Shown here: positions 11,335-21,774 of the stretch, one piece after another
Layout of the letters: each line of letters begins with the position of its first letter
Numbering within the stretch: position 1 is the first letter of the stretch
Origin: Limnoperna fortunei
Taxonomy: Eukaryota; Mollusca; Bivalvia; Mytilida; Modiolidae
DNA: 64,000 nt
Assembly: GCA_944474755.1 (NCBI GenBank)
Contig: OX104114.1
Location: 46,627,070 to 46,691,069 of the forward strand
Direction: 5' to 3'
Program-made: the position numbers and the translations under genes
Notes under the pieces: generated by a model
What the model was told of the DNA's origin: nothing
Databases searched by the model: none
The model's input: the letters and a program-made list of their open reading frames with translations, nothing else

Positions 11335-13764
11335 CCATAAACGTGATTTGTACAGACTGTCTACTATAACCACTAGGCTACCGAGGTACCATAAACGTGA
11401 TTTGTACAGAATGTCTACTATAACCATTCGGCTACCGATGTACCTAAACGTGATTTGTACAGAATGTCTACTATAACCACTAGGCTACCGAGGTACCTAA
11501 ACGTGATTTGTACAGACTGCCTACCATAACCACTAGGCTACCGAGTTACCTAAACGTGATTTGTACAGAATGTCTACTATAACCATTCGGCTACCGAGGT
11601 ACCTAAACGTGATTTGTACAGAATGTCTACTATAACCATTCGGTTACCGATGTACCTAAACGTGATTTGTACAGAATGTCTACTATAACCATTCGGCTAC
11701 CGAGTTACCTAAACGTGATTTGTACAGAATGTCTACCATAACTACCGAGTTACCTAAACGTGATTTGTACAGAATGTCTACTATAACCATTCGGCTACCG
11801 ATGTACCTAAACGTGATTTGTACAGAATGTCTACTATAACCATTCGGCTACCGAGTTACCTAAACGTGATTTGTACAGAATGTCTTCTATAACCATTCGG
11901 CTACCGATGTACCTAAACGTGATTTGTACAGAATGTCTACTATAACCATTCGGCTACCGAGTTACCTAAACGTGATTTGTACAGAATGTCTACTATAACC
12001 ATTCGGCTACCGAGGTACCATAACGTGATTTGTACAGAATGTCTTCTATAACCATTCGGCTACCGATGTACCTAAACGTGATTTGTACAGAATGTCTACT
12101 ATAACCATTCGGCTACCGATGTACCTAAACGTGATTTGTACAGAATGTCTACTATAACCATTCGGCTACCGAGGTACCCTAACGTGATTTGTACAGACTG
12201 TCTACCATAACCACTAGGCTACCGAGGTACCTAAACGTGATTTGTACAGAATGTCTACTATAACCATTCGGCTACCGAGGTACCTAAACGTGATTTGTAC
12301 AGACTGCCTACCATAACTACCGAGTTACCTAAACGTGATTTGTACAGAATGTCTACTATAACCATTCGGCTACCGAGGTATCTAAACGTGATTTGTACAG
12401 AATGTCTACTATAACCATTCGGCTACCGAGGTACCTAAACGTGATTTGTACAGAATGTCTACTATAACCATTCGGCTACCGATGTACCTAAACGTGATTT
12501 GTACAGAATGTCTACTATAACCATTCGGCTACCGATGTACCTAAACGTGATTTGTACAGAATGTCTACTATAACCATTCGGCTACCGATGTACCTAAACG
12601 TGATTTGTACAGAATGTCTACTATAACCATTCGGCTACCGAGGTACCCTAACGTGATTTGTACAGAATGTCTACTATAACCATTCGGCTACCGAGGTACC
12701 TAAACGTGATTTGTACAGACTGCCTACCATAACCACTCGGCTACCGATGTACCTAAACGTGATTTGTACAGAATGTCTACTATAACCATTCGGCTACCGA
12801 GGTACCTAAACGTGATTTGTACAGACTGCCTACCATAACTACCGAGTTACCTAAACGTGATTTGTACAGAATGTCTACTATAACCATTCGGCTACCGAGG
12901 TACCTAAACGTGATTTGTACAGAATGTCTACTATAACCATTCGGCTACCGAGGTACCTAAACGTGATTTGTACAGACTGCCTACCATAACCACTCGGCTA
13001 CCGAGTTACCTAAACGTGATTTGTACAGAATGTCTACCATAACTACCGAGTTACCTAAACGTGATTTGTACAGAATGTCTACTATAACCATTCGGTTACC
13101 GATGTACCTAAACGTGATTTGTACAGAATGTCTACTATAACCATTCGGCTACCGAGGTACCTAAACGTGATTTGTACAGAATGTCTACCATAACCACTCG
13201 GCTACCGATGTACCATAACGTGATTTGTACAGAATGTCTACTATAACCATTCGGCTACCGAGGTACCTAAACGTGATTTGTACAGAATGTCTACTATAAC
13301 CATTCGGCTACCGATGTACCTAAACGTGATTTGTACAGACTGTCTACTATAACCATTCGGCTACCGATGTACCTAAACGTGATTTGTACAGACTGTCTAC
13401 TATAACCATTCGGCTACCGATGTACCTAAACGTGATTTGTACAGAATGTCTACTATAACCATTCGGCTACCGATGTACCTAAACGTGATTTGTACAGAAT
13501 GTATACTATAACCATTCAGCTACCGATGTACCTAAACGTGATTTGTACGGAATGTCTACTATAACCATTCGGCTACCGATGTACCTAAACGTGATTTGTA
13601 CAGAATGTCTACTATAACCATTCGGCTACCGATGTACCTAAACGTGATTTGTACAGAATGTCTACTGTACCATTCGGCTACCGATGTACCTAAACGTGAT
13701 TTGTACAGAATGTCTACTATAACCACAAGGCTACCGAGTTACCATAACGTGATTTGTACAAACC
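11310..13764. repeat. ~53-bp satellite array derived from a SINE head
   Basis: About 45 head-to-tail units of roughly 53 bp, the core reading CTAAACGTGATTTGTACAGA followed by ATGTCTACTATAACCATT and CGGCTACCGA(T/G)GTAC. On the minus strand about half of each unit reads CCTCGGTAGCCGAATGG, matching the tRNA-like 5' end of the SINE. Diagnostic variants (CGATGTAC, CGAGGTAC, CGAGTTAC, and shorter units lacking about 9 bases of ACTCGGCT) recur in similar order, which hints at higher-order duplication. Open frames inside it are incidental. Confidence 0.93.
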
Positions 13765-13765
13765 T

Positions 13766-15010
13766 TAAAGTATCATAGAGAGGTCATTTTGGATTAAGAT
13801 CGGGTGGCCAAATCCCATTCATTCATTAAATGGAAAGCGGATCGAGCTGAAATTATTTATAATGCTTGCACATTGTTGTCCAAGGTATTTCAAGGACATA
13901 ATTACACTATTTTTCGTAAGATTAAGCAATCGTCACCAAACTGAAATGATTTAACATTCAATTTTTTTTCAAAAACCTGACCACGGACCACAGTGGGTAA
14001 CGTGTTTAGAGAGTGCCACGCTCCTTGCACGATAATGTGTATATGTCAATTAGAGTAGGCTCAATGTAGCTGGTGCAAAATGCAAAATTGTCCGCCCTAC
14101 CTATACCCCATACATTCCTAGTGGCATTCAAAATGTGTACCTATTGGTCCATCTTTGCCGAGTTGATTTATTCTTTGTTAACTCGTCTTCAATATAGTTG
14201 AAATATTGCTCAGTGGACGTAAAGCAATCAATCAATCAATGCTTAATGCAGCTTAATGGCCCTCAAGTGTCTTGTAAATTCTGCATTTAGGTCAGAGTGG
14301 ATTCCAGTGCATTCTGATATATAATTTGACATGAATAAAGAAGGACAATTTTAACTAGTTTTCTTATTTGCATTTTCATTATGTAAGCTAATAGTGTTTA
14401 TAACAGTTTACATGGTTTAATTAATAGTTTTTCATGATTTCATGTTTTTCCCCAAGGTCAACAAATTACTGCTCATGTAGGGTTTCTCATCAAAATGCGT
14501 CGAGAAACAAATAACTTTGGCATAATTACAAAATAAAAGACAAAAAATAGACAAGATCATTAAGTATAAACATTTCAGAATGTGCACCTTATTGTGGCGC
14601 GGATGCTGAAATGTGTCTCCACTGTCGCAACCATCGACAATTGAATTATACCGATTTAATGGATTATTCTTTATCCCACACGGGTCAAGCAAACGCAAAT
14701 AACAAAGAAACATAAAGAAGAGAAATATAACTACCCTTTTCAAACATTTCAATATCTCTGTATTTGAGCGCTACGAACGAGTCTTGATAAGACTAGACGC
14801 GCGTCTGGCGTAGTAAAATTTATAGCTTGGATCTTTGATGAAATTTTATTTAAAACAAGAAACTTTGACCGAACTATTAAGCAATGATTACAGTGATCGT
14901 TTTATAAAGTCACCATCAGGTAAAAAAAAAGTTTATTAATTAGGACAGAAGTATTGAACTTATATCCACGTGTTTTATCTTTCAATTATTCAATTTTATT
15001 TGCAGACACA
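13766..15010. other. Mostly noncoding, repeat fragments
   Basis: A SINE-like 3' fragment ending in (CAAT)n lies near 14170-14240. At 14765-14850 a GACGCGCGTCT palindrome is followed by GGCGTAGTAAAATTTATAG. I recall this type as a common bivalve repeat, but did not verify it. A minus-strand open frame at 14432-14752 is listed separately. Confidence 0.5.
14432..14752 (-). CDS. Uncharacterised ORF with signal-peptide-like start
   Basis: A 106-codon minus-strand frame. The first ~22 residues look like a signal peptide (basic MKCLKR start, then a run of F, L, V and I, then a polar stretch with a few cysteines). A second hydrophobic segment follows near residues 60-75. An AAG/GTGCAC donor-like site occurs near 14590, so a first exon ending there is possible. 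No downstream exon or protein family was recognised. The sequence just upstream is a repeat-like GACGCGCGTC palindrome, which weakens the case. It may be chance. Confidence 0.15.
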   Translation of the reverse strand: MKCLKRVVIFLFFMFLCYLRLLDPCGIKNNPLNRYNSIVDGCDSGDTFQHPRHNKVHILKCLYLMILSIFCLLFCNYAKVICFSTHFDEKPYMSSNLLTLGKNMKS

Positions 15011-15023
15011 TGAACCCATTTGG

Positions 15024-15284
15024 TTTGTTTGTTTGATGGTGTTTAACGCCACTTTCAGCAATTTTTCAGCTATATCATGGCGTCCAGTTTTTATTGGGAG
15101 AGGAAGCCGGAGTACCCGGAGAAAACCCCCGACCTGCGGTACGAAAACTGGCAATCCTTGTCAATTAAGATTGGAGTCAGTTGCACCCTGCCTGCAGAGA
15201 GAATCGAACCCGCAATCTCAGTGTTGACAGACCACGTGATCAATAGTAGACGAACTACCTTGACCACTCGGCCACCGAGGCCCC
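15024..15284 (-). mobile_element. tRNA-derived SINE, full length with TSD
   Basis: Same family as the copy at 5184, in reverse orientation, from the (GTTT)n tail complement to GGCCACCGAGGCCCC, the complement of the 5' head. The perfect 13-bp direct repeat TGAACCCATTTGG flanks it at 15011-15023 and 15285-15297. Open frames reading through it in several frames are shadows of the SINE. Confidence 0.92.
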
Positions 15285-15297
15285 TGAACCCATTTGG

Positions 15298-15691
15298 GTT
15301 GTAGCAAATACGGTGCAATGTTTAATTAATATGATTAACATATGAATGTAAAACGGGGTTTCCCATATCTGTAATTAAAGTGTGGATATCATATAGCGGA
15401 GTCTCCTCTCTTCAGTCCAATAACTGTTATAAAGGCAACTAATATAATGATATCTCTTGGGGTGATAGGACCGAAACTGCTTTTCTAATCAATAAAAAAA
15501 AAAATTTTTCGTGTATTCCACTTCCTCCCAAGTCGGGGGTTGTGAGTCTACGACTTTCGATGATGGATCGAACGTAGACCCTTGATTAGGGGGATGTGTA
15601 CTCTAGAAAATGAGATGAAAATTACAGTAATAAAAATTGTGTTTAAGATTATTTGTTACCTTATTTCTATTGCCAAGTTTTCTTTTTACAG
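15298..15691. other. Upstream region of the EGF/TM gene
   Basis: Noncoding. A small imperfect hairpin at about 15523-15598 (CCTCCCAAGTCGGGGG ... CCCTTGATTAGGGGG) resembles the hairpin elements at 1487 and 16879. The last 30 bases are a polypyrimidine tract ending in TTTTTACAG, a good splice acceptor, so a 5' untranslated exon probably lies further upstream. Confidence 0.5.
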
Positions 15692-15778
15692 ATTTCCATG
15701 ATGTAGATGAGGCTATGTATTTATTCATAAGAGTTTTATGTTACGTTACCATGGTATTGACAGTTCCTATTACAAAAT
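15692..15778 (+). CDS. Exon 1 (coding) of EGF/TM protein: signal peptide
   Basis: Bounded by a TTTTTACAG acceptor and a consensus GTAAGT donor. Translation probably starts at the ATG at 15715, in frame with the end of the exon. It gives a classic signal peptide: MYLFIRVLCYVTMVLTV, then PITK. The exon ends one base into a codon, and the next exon begins with the two bases needed (AT), giving YDIPKRC across the junction. The bases before 15715 would be 5' untranslated. The phase match and signal peptide support it; no transcript evidence is available. Confidence 0.62.
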
Positions 15779-17975
15779 GTAAGTACAAATCGTACAAGAT
15801 GTTTTCAAGTGAATTTGTAAATCTATCGCTATGGCATAAAAGCGTTTAGATTTTCTTTCATTTTGGCAATAAAGCTCACTTAAACTGTTAAAACAATTCG
15901 CTTCAATGTTAATTTTCTTTGTAAAAAGCTTTTTTTTAAATATTGTACAATAATTCAACTTTACTGTGATATCTACTCCTTAATTATTACAGGGCTAGAA
16001 TTAATAAATTTAAGCTCTCTTTCAATCAAGTTTCCTATTTCGGACTTATAGGACTATTTATAAAACATGTCATATTTCCTTAAATGATAAACATGTAGGT
16101 GTCATTTACTTTACGAAGTATTTAGTATAGCAACTTATTCCAAAGCCGAAGTGCACAATAATAATGTAATAAAAACTGAAGACTAGGAAAACTAATCACA
16201 AGTATTATCCACATGCCATGGACGGAGCTAGATCAGGTGCATTCTGAAGGATATTAAGCATCCCTTGTTGTGCGAGCAAACACCCGTCATGAAAATTCAC
16301 GCACATCTTGTAAATTCAATAAACACGGCTCGATCTGTGTTAAGGACAGTAACTTATTATCAAATTATCCACAAAATTTATGCACGTCGGAAGTTAAAAG
16401 AATGTGACTAACAGTACTTTAATTGCTAGTGTGAACTGTTAACCTTTATGGTCATCAATTTAAGGTTAGTTATAGAATTAAAAATTGACCTCGGCTCTGA
16501 TCAGCCATAACACTAACATAGCTGACCAGAATAACAGTTACTGCAATACAAATTTACTTATGTAAATAATGTATGACAAAAATCGAAGATACAGATCAGG
16601 TAACGATAAGTCGAGGACATGCATACAAAACCATGGTCAAACAAAAGAGGAACAACTACAAAACAAACAGACATACAATACAAAAATGAAACATTGAGTA
16701 GCACGAACCCCACTAACTCGGGTTGAGTCCAGGTGATCCGGAAGGTAAAGCTCCACACCTAGCACTCAGGTGAAAATCCGGTAACTATAGTAAATTACGT
16801 TGTACATAGTCAAAATCAAGTTGAAAGGAGGGAAAGTCGTTAAGACAAACGGAACACATCAGTGAATTGGTGTTACTTATATCCTCCCAAGTCAAGGGTT
16901 CTGGGCTTGAAGCGAACGCGGACTCAGAACCCCTGACTTGGGAGGTTGTGCTACTTAAAGTACCCAGAAAAGGGATGTTCTATACAAAACACACTTTGAA
17001 ACGGATTAAATAAGTGCTTAAAAACACAAAACCAAGCATATTTTTGATATTGTTTCACTTTTTGTTACAGATGATATTCCAAAACGTTGCAGCAACTTAA
17101 AGTGTGAAAATGACAGTCATTGTATGGAAACACTAGTATTAGCCAATGGCAATGCTCGGGACACGGAAGCCAAGTGTATATGCCATGGATATTTTACCGG
17201 ACCACGGTGTGAAGCCAAACTAATTCTCACACCTGGTATTTTAAAAGCCCATTATATCGGGTTTAGTGTATTATTTTATAACGTGTCTAGTGGAAATATT
17301 ATGTCCGATGAATTCTTTCCTGAAAGATTATCATATTCAATTCAGTATTGGAAAAATGCTTCAGAAAAATCTTGCTCAATAGCAACAAATTTTTATTCTC
17401 CAGTTCATGGACTTGAGGGATTAGAGAGCGACACTGTGTTTACTCTGTGTGCGGTTACTGATCCGAATGAGTTGTGTATTCCTAGAGAAGTGAATGTAAC
17501 TCGTGACAAGAATTGTATTGTGGTCCAAACCCTTAACGATGACGATTCATTTCTGTCTCAATCTTTTATACTTCCCGTTGCAATCTCTGTGATAATCATT
17601 TTAATTTTATCTATATTTGGTATAATTTGCATATTTCGGAGACAATATATTCGATCTTATAAAGTGAAAAAATCAAAATCTACACGAAAAGACTGGGCAA
17701 AAGAAAGACGAAAGGAAAAACAGCGTGAGAATACTCAGGACTTTAACTTAGTTAAAGAGTCTTCTATTGAGGATTTGTTACTTGAAAATTATTCAAGTCC
17801 AGATACGTCTATAGACCGGAGAACAACACGTCAAGCAGGAACTTCAACATTCGCCCCTGCGCACAATCAATCTAAGTTACCGGATGTTATTGAGGAATTC
17901 ACAACAGACCAGACAATAAACCAACAAGAATCTAGTCACATGTTACAGAGCCGTAACAGTAACCCAAATTTGTAA
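15715..17975 (+). CDS. Single-pass membrane protein, EGF-like plus FN3-like
   Basis: Joined from 15715-15778 and 17071-17975, predicting 322 residues. Residues 1-21 form a signal peptide. Residues 28-68 form an EGF-like domain with six cysteines (28, 33, 39, 57, 59, 68), the C-x-C and a G-x-x-G-P-x-C ending. Residues ~75-170 look like a fibronectin-III-like fold (YSIQYW ... GLESDTVFTLC) with three N-glycosylation sequons. Residues ~186-210 form a membrane helix (FILPVAISVIIILILS). The tail (211-322) starts strongly basic and becomes Ser/Thr-rich. This suggests a type I receptor or adhesion protein. The EGF-FN3-TM order recalls the end of vasorin-like proteins, but no leucine-rich repeats are seen. 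The exact family is not recognised. Confidence 0.7.
15779..17070 (+). other. Intron of the EGF/TM gene
   Basis: Noncoding between a GTAAGT donor and a TTGTTACAG acceptor. It holds the small hairpin element at 16879-16947. An antisense open frame at 16558-16758 is not convincing. Confidence 0.6.
16879..16947. mobile_element. 69-bp hairpin element with near-perfect 9-bp TSD
   Basis: Arms CCTCCCAAGTCAAGGGTTCTG-like on the left and its complement (CAGAACCCCTGACTTGGGAGG-like) on the right, flanked by GTGTTACTT (16870-16878) and GTGCTACTT (16948-16956), eight of nine bases equal. The arms resemble those of the elements at 1487 and 59352 (shared core CAAGTCAGGG). It is probably an older relative. 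Exact ends are uncertain by a few bases. Confidence 0.65.
17071..17975 (+). CDS. Exon 2 of EGF/TM protein: EGF, FN3-like, TM and tail
   Basis: Opens after the strong acceptor TTTTTGTTACAG and runs open for 301 codons to TAA at 17973. It encodes the EGF-like module, the FN3-like segment, the membrane helix and the cytoplasmic tail. Composition is clearly coding, unlike the AT-driven short frames nearby. The in-frame ATG at 17124 lies inside the EGF domain and cannot be the true start, since the first three cysteines precede it. An 84-bp minisatellite begins 58 bases after the stop. Confidence 0.88.
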
Positions 17976-18033
17976 AGTTATTTATTTTTTTAACAAATCA
18001 TTTTTTATATTATATTTGTGTATGTTATTTCTT

Positions 18034-18900
18034 GCCCACCAATCGCCCGGTTGCCTATAAGCAATTGAATGCTTTTGGAATTCAGGTGTATCTGGTTATT
18101 ATAGTTTTGGTTTTTTTGCCCACCAATCACCCGGTTGCCTATTAGCAATTGAATGCTTTTGGAATTCAGGTGTATCTGGTTATTATAGTTTTGGTTTTTT
18201 GCCCACCAATCACCCGGTTGTCTATTAGCAATTGAATGCTTTTGGAATTCAGGTGTATCTGGTTATTATAGTTTTGGGTTTTTTGCCCTCCAATCACCCT
18301 GTTGCCTATTAGCAATTGAATGCTTTTGGAATTCAGGTGTATCTGGTTATTATAGTTTTGGTTTTTTTGCCCACCAATCGCCCGGTTGCCTATTAGCAAT
18401 TGAATGCTTTTGGAATTCAGGTGTATCTGGTTATTATAGTTTTGGTTTTTTTGCCCACCAATCGCCCGGTTGCCTATTAGCAATTGAATGCTTTTGGAAT
18501 TCAGGTGTATCTGGTTATTATAGTTTTGGTATTTTTGCCCACCAATCGCCCGGTTGCCTATTAGCAATTGAATGCTTTTGGAATTCAGGTGTATCTGGTT
18601 ATTATAGTTTTGGTTTTTTTGCCCACCAATCGCCCGGTTGCCTATTAGCAATTGAATGCTTTTGGAATTCAGGTGTATCTGGTTATTATAGTTTTGTTTT
18701 TTTTTGCCCACCAATCGCCCGGTTGCCTATTAGCAATTGAATGCTTTTGGAATTCAGGTGTATCTGGTTATTATAGTTTTGTTTTTTTTGCCCACCAATC
18801 GCCCGGTTGCCTATTAGCAATTGAATGCTTTTGGAATTCAGGTGTATCTGGTTATTATAGTTTTGTTTTTTTGCCCACCAATCACCCGGTTGTCTATTAG
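18034..18900. repeat. 84-bp minisatellite, about 10 copies
   Basis: Units begin GCCCACCAATCGCCCGGTTG and run to GTTATTATAGTTTTGGTTTT, then repeat, with very few differences (A/G in ATCACCC or ATCGCCC, and variable T-run length). It starts 58 bases after the stop of the EGF/TM gene and so probably lies in its 3' untranslated region. Because 84 is divisible by three, long repetitive open frames appear on both strands. I regard these as artefacts. Confidence 0.95.
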
Positions 18901-18993
18901 ATATTGCCTGCTTGTGTTGTTCACGTGTATCTGGCAGACTACATGTGGTAGTTTAGTGTACCAACATAGCAGGAAAATGTGCTGCTAAGGTAC

Positions 18994-19268
18994 AGACCAT
19001 TTAACTTGAAGAGGGGGCCTTGGTTTTTTGTTTTGGTCAGAAAATTTTTTTCTGCGCAGAGCGCGGAAAAAATATTTATTTTTTGAAGGCGTCGCGACAG
19101 AATTTTTTTTTCATTATTAGCATTATTTTATATAGCAGAATCCTTCTTCAGAATATTTTTTTTCTTACCCTCTGCTTCCAAAATATTTTTTTCATCAAAA
19201 ATCATTTTCAAAATTCTTTTTTAGGAAAAAACCAAGCCCCCCCCCCCTGCAAGTTAAATGGTTGGTCC
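18994..19268. mobile_element. ~275-bp TIR element (MITE-like)
   Basis: The left end AGACCATTTAACTTGAAG runs into a GGGGGCCTTGG stretch. The right end is its complement (CCAAGCCCC with a long C run, then GCAAGTTAAATGGTTGGTC). The interior is T-rich with repeated AATATTTTTTT motifs and a GCGCAGAGCGCG palindrome. No clear target duplication is visible, so the superfamily is unknown. Confidence 0.65.
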
Positions 19269-19723
19269 CTAATGATGAGGAAATTGATCGTTTTCGCTCT
19301 TCAGAATTATCAATCCGTCCGCACACTTTTTTACATTTAATCTCATACAAACCAACCTGGCTCATTTGTACAAATCTTGCAGACACGATGCTTTTGATGT
19401 CATCTACAAATGCATAATAAAGAAAAATGTTACAAAATGTATGTTTGAAATCGTTGCTTGTAATCTGGAAGACTATTAGATGCACCCATTCCTCAAATTT
19501 CAATTGTCAGCCATATAAATCAAGGAGTTGATAAAACTGAATCGTATCTTTTTGAAGAAAATATGTTTTCTGTTAGGGATCGAGTGGGTTTAAAAATCAG
19601 AAAATTAATGACACAAAAGTGGGACGAATTGACCAGTCACCATTAATTGTCAACCTGTCTTAATCTGTATTCAGTTGATCAATTGAATTATGAATTAATC
19701 TGAGAATCTATTTTTACGGAAGG
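19269..19723. other. Noncoding
   Basis: No gene or clear repeat. The antisense frame 19195-19503 overlaps the element end and is not supported. Confidence 0.5.
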
Positions 19724-19895
19724 TCGTCGCAAGTAAAGAGGCACTAGTCGGGTCGCAAGTAAAGAGGTACTAGCCGGATCGCAAGTAAAGATGCACCAGT
19801 CGGGTCGCAAGTAAAGAGTCACTAGACGGGTAGCAAGTAAAGATGCACCAGCCTGGTCACAAGTAAAGAGTCACTAGCCGGATCGCAAGTAAATA
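19724..19895. repeat. ~26-bp tandem repeat, about 6-7 copies
   Basis: Units are variants of GGTCGCAAGTAAAGAGGCAC followed by TAGTCG. The copies diverge by a few substitutions (TAGCCGG, CAGTCGG, CAGCCTG). Confidence 0.85.
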
Positions 19896-20157
19896 TGCAA
19901 CATATTTACCGCATAACTTGCTCCAATAAAACAGAAGGCCGAGTTGGCTTTGCTGTCACGAAATTACATGTATGATTAACGATAAAGAAGTAAATTATAG
20001 AGTCAACTATTTCGGGACAATAAATGACCGGACTGTCGAAAGAATGCCAGTTGTTGTCATCACTTTGCGTTCGTCGTTATAAGTAAACGTTTACATATCA
20101 ATCTTCTTGTATAAAACCACTGGACCAAATGAACCCAAACGTTCACAACGTTCATTT

Positions 20158-20266
20158 CAGTCTAATTAAAATTAGCCCATGCGTGTTTTCTATTTACGTT
20201 GTGTCGCAAGGACCTTGCGACACAACGTAAATAGTAATCACGCATGGGCTAATTTTAATGAGACTG
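20158..20266. repeat. 109-bp near-perfect palindrome
   Basis: The left arm begins CAGTCTAATTAAAATTAGCC and runs to GTGTCGCAAGG at the centre. The right arm is its complement with few mismatches and a two-base size difference. The arms are ~54 bases and the centre has almost no loop. It is probably a foldback or MITE-type element. No target duplication was identified. Confidence 0.85.
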
Positions 20267-20761
20267 CTTATACGTTTTATTTGTATTCCGATCGGAAAAC
20301 GAAATGGCCACATTAGCAGGACTTTGTTTAAACATGGGATTTTGTTTTAAAAAGGTCTCTATGAAACCAGTAAAATCAATTAGAATAAAGCTGTTAAGCA
20401 ATATTGCTTGGATTGTCCTCGATAAGTTTGCATTGTTTATGCCAGTCGCAAATTCAAAGTGCCTTAGTTTAACAGAAGACCCTATGTGATAAATATTTAA
20501 AAGGTTTTTTCACAACAATATCTATTCTAACATTCAAAATGGCCACCATTACTAGTTTAACAAAGGACTCTATAGGAAAAAATGAAAATGCAATCTTTTC
20601 TGAAACTGCATAGCCGATTGAAGCCATACTGTATGTGAATGTTTATTAGATGTTCTCTTAAAAGATTGTTTTATCTGGTCAAGTCCAAGATATTTATAGC
20701 TGCCGTTGCCTTGATTTAACAATCTCAATACGTATATATTTATTGGATTGTCACAACAAAG
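20267..20761. other. Noncoding
   Basis: The phrase AAAATGGCCACCATTA-like and the open frame at 20304-20489 gave no recognisable family. Nothing else is supported. Confidence 0.5.
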
Positions 20762-20772
20762 ATCATGTTGTT

Positions 20773-21030
20773 TCGGCCTCGGTGGCCAAGTAGTTAAGGT
20801 AGTCGTTTACTATTGATCACGTGTCTGTCAACAGATTGCGGTTCGATTACCCCTGCAGACAGGGTGTACTCGACTCCAATCTTAATTGACAAGGATTGTC
20901 AGTTTTCCTACCGTAGGTCGGGGGTTTAATTTTTCCGTGTACTCCGGCTTCCTCCCCCAATAAAAACTGGACGCAATGATATAGCTGAAAAATTCCTGAA
21001 AGTGGCACTAAAACACCATTCAAACAAACA
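20773..21030 (+). mobile_element. tRNA-derived SINE, full length with TSD
   Basis: Third complete copy of the family, from CGGCCTCGGTGGCCAAG (box A region) to the CAAACAAACA tail. The perfect 11-bp direct repeat ATCATGTTGTT flanks it at 20762-20772 and 21031-21041. The box B region reads TTGCGGTTCGATTACCC, slightly decayed. Confidence 0.9.
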
Positions 21031-21041
21031 ATCATGTTGTT

Positions 21042-21774
21042 CGATCTTCATTGTCTACCAGGCGAGCGATATTGAGTCTCCATTTTAAATGGAGGTTGAC
21101 CTGTATCGTACCTCAGTTTCAACATTTTGGTCTTTTAAAGTTCTAAAAATTGACTTGCTTCTATACTTCATTTTATAAAAACAAGACAGGTGTCATCAAA
21201 GACAACGTCCCGCGGTTTTATTGCCTAAGCCATGGCCTGGTGACAAATGGGAGATAACTACAATATAGTCTGACGAAATTTACTCGAAGTCGTGAAATAT
21301 CTTTCTTGCAAGGAAATGAATTCTTTTCCATATCAAGAAGATTAAATTGTGCTCGAATCTTCTTAACAAATTTTCAGTCCAAATGACAGTTTTCATCGGG
21401 TACCCAGGGTTGGTCCTAAATCTAAAATAAACTACAGCTTTGAAATTGCAAAAAAACCTAAGAACCCAACAAATTTCGTCATTTAAAACTTAAACTACAC
21501 GCCATGCTTATGTACCACAAAAATTTTGCTTTCCCTCTGCGGTATTTTAACTCGCTCTTTTGAAATACTGACTGTGAATCGCCTGCACTATAGCGTCAAT
21601 AAGAAAATAGCAAAGAAAACCGACCGAACAACATTAGCCAAAAGCCAAGGGACAGTTACAAATCCGGATATAGACGAGTAGCAGTGCCTGCCTCTAATTA
21701 GACACCCGTTGAGTTACTAACTGTCATGTCTAGGGAAAAGTCAAATCCAGGAATAGGAAACACTACCTATGACA
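21042..21774. other. Noncoding
   Basis: No gene recognised. It may contain further decayed 3' sequence of the reverse-transcriptase element that follows. Confidence 0.4.

Noticed and set aside
11310..13764. CRISPR-like appearance of regularly repeated units
   Set aside because: Units are directly tandem with no unique spacers, and the context is eukaryotic; it is a satellite.
13596..13778. 60-codon ORF
   Set aside because: Lies wholly in the satellite.
15077..15318. Overlapping ORFs on both strands
   Set aside because: They read through a SINE; the sequence matches the other SINE copies.
17124..17975. Translation start at the ATG at 17124
   Set aside because: It would cut off three of the six EGF cysteines; the exon begins upstream at a good acceptor.
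18166..18714. 182-codon minus-strand ORF with 28-residue repeats (and the plus-strand ORF 18652-18900)
   Set aside because: Produced by the 84-bp minisatellite, whose length is divisible by three; no start context or domain, and units are conserved at the DNA level including silent positions.
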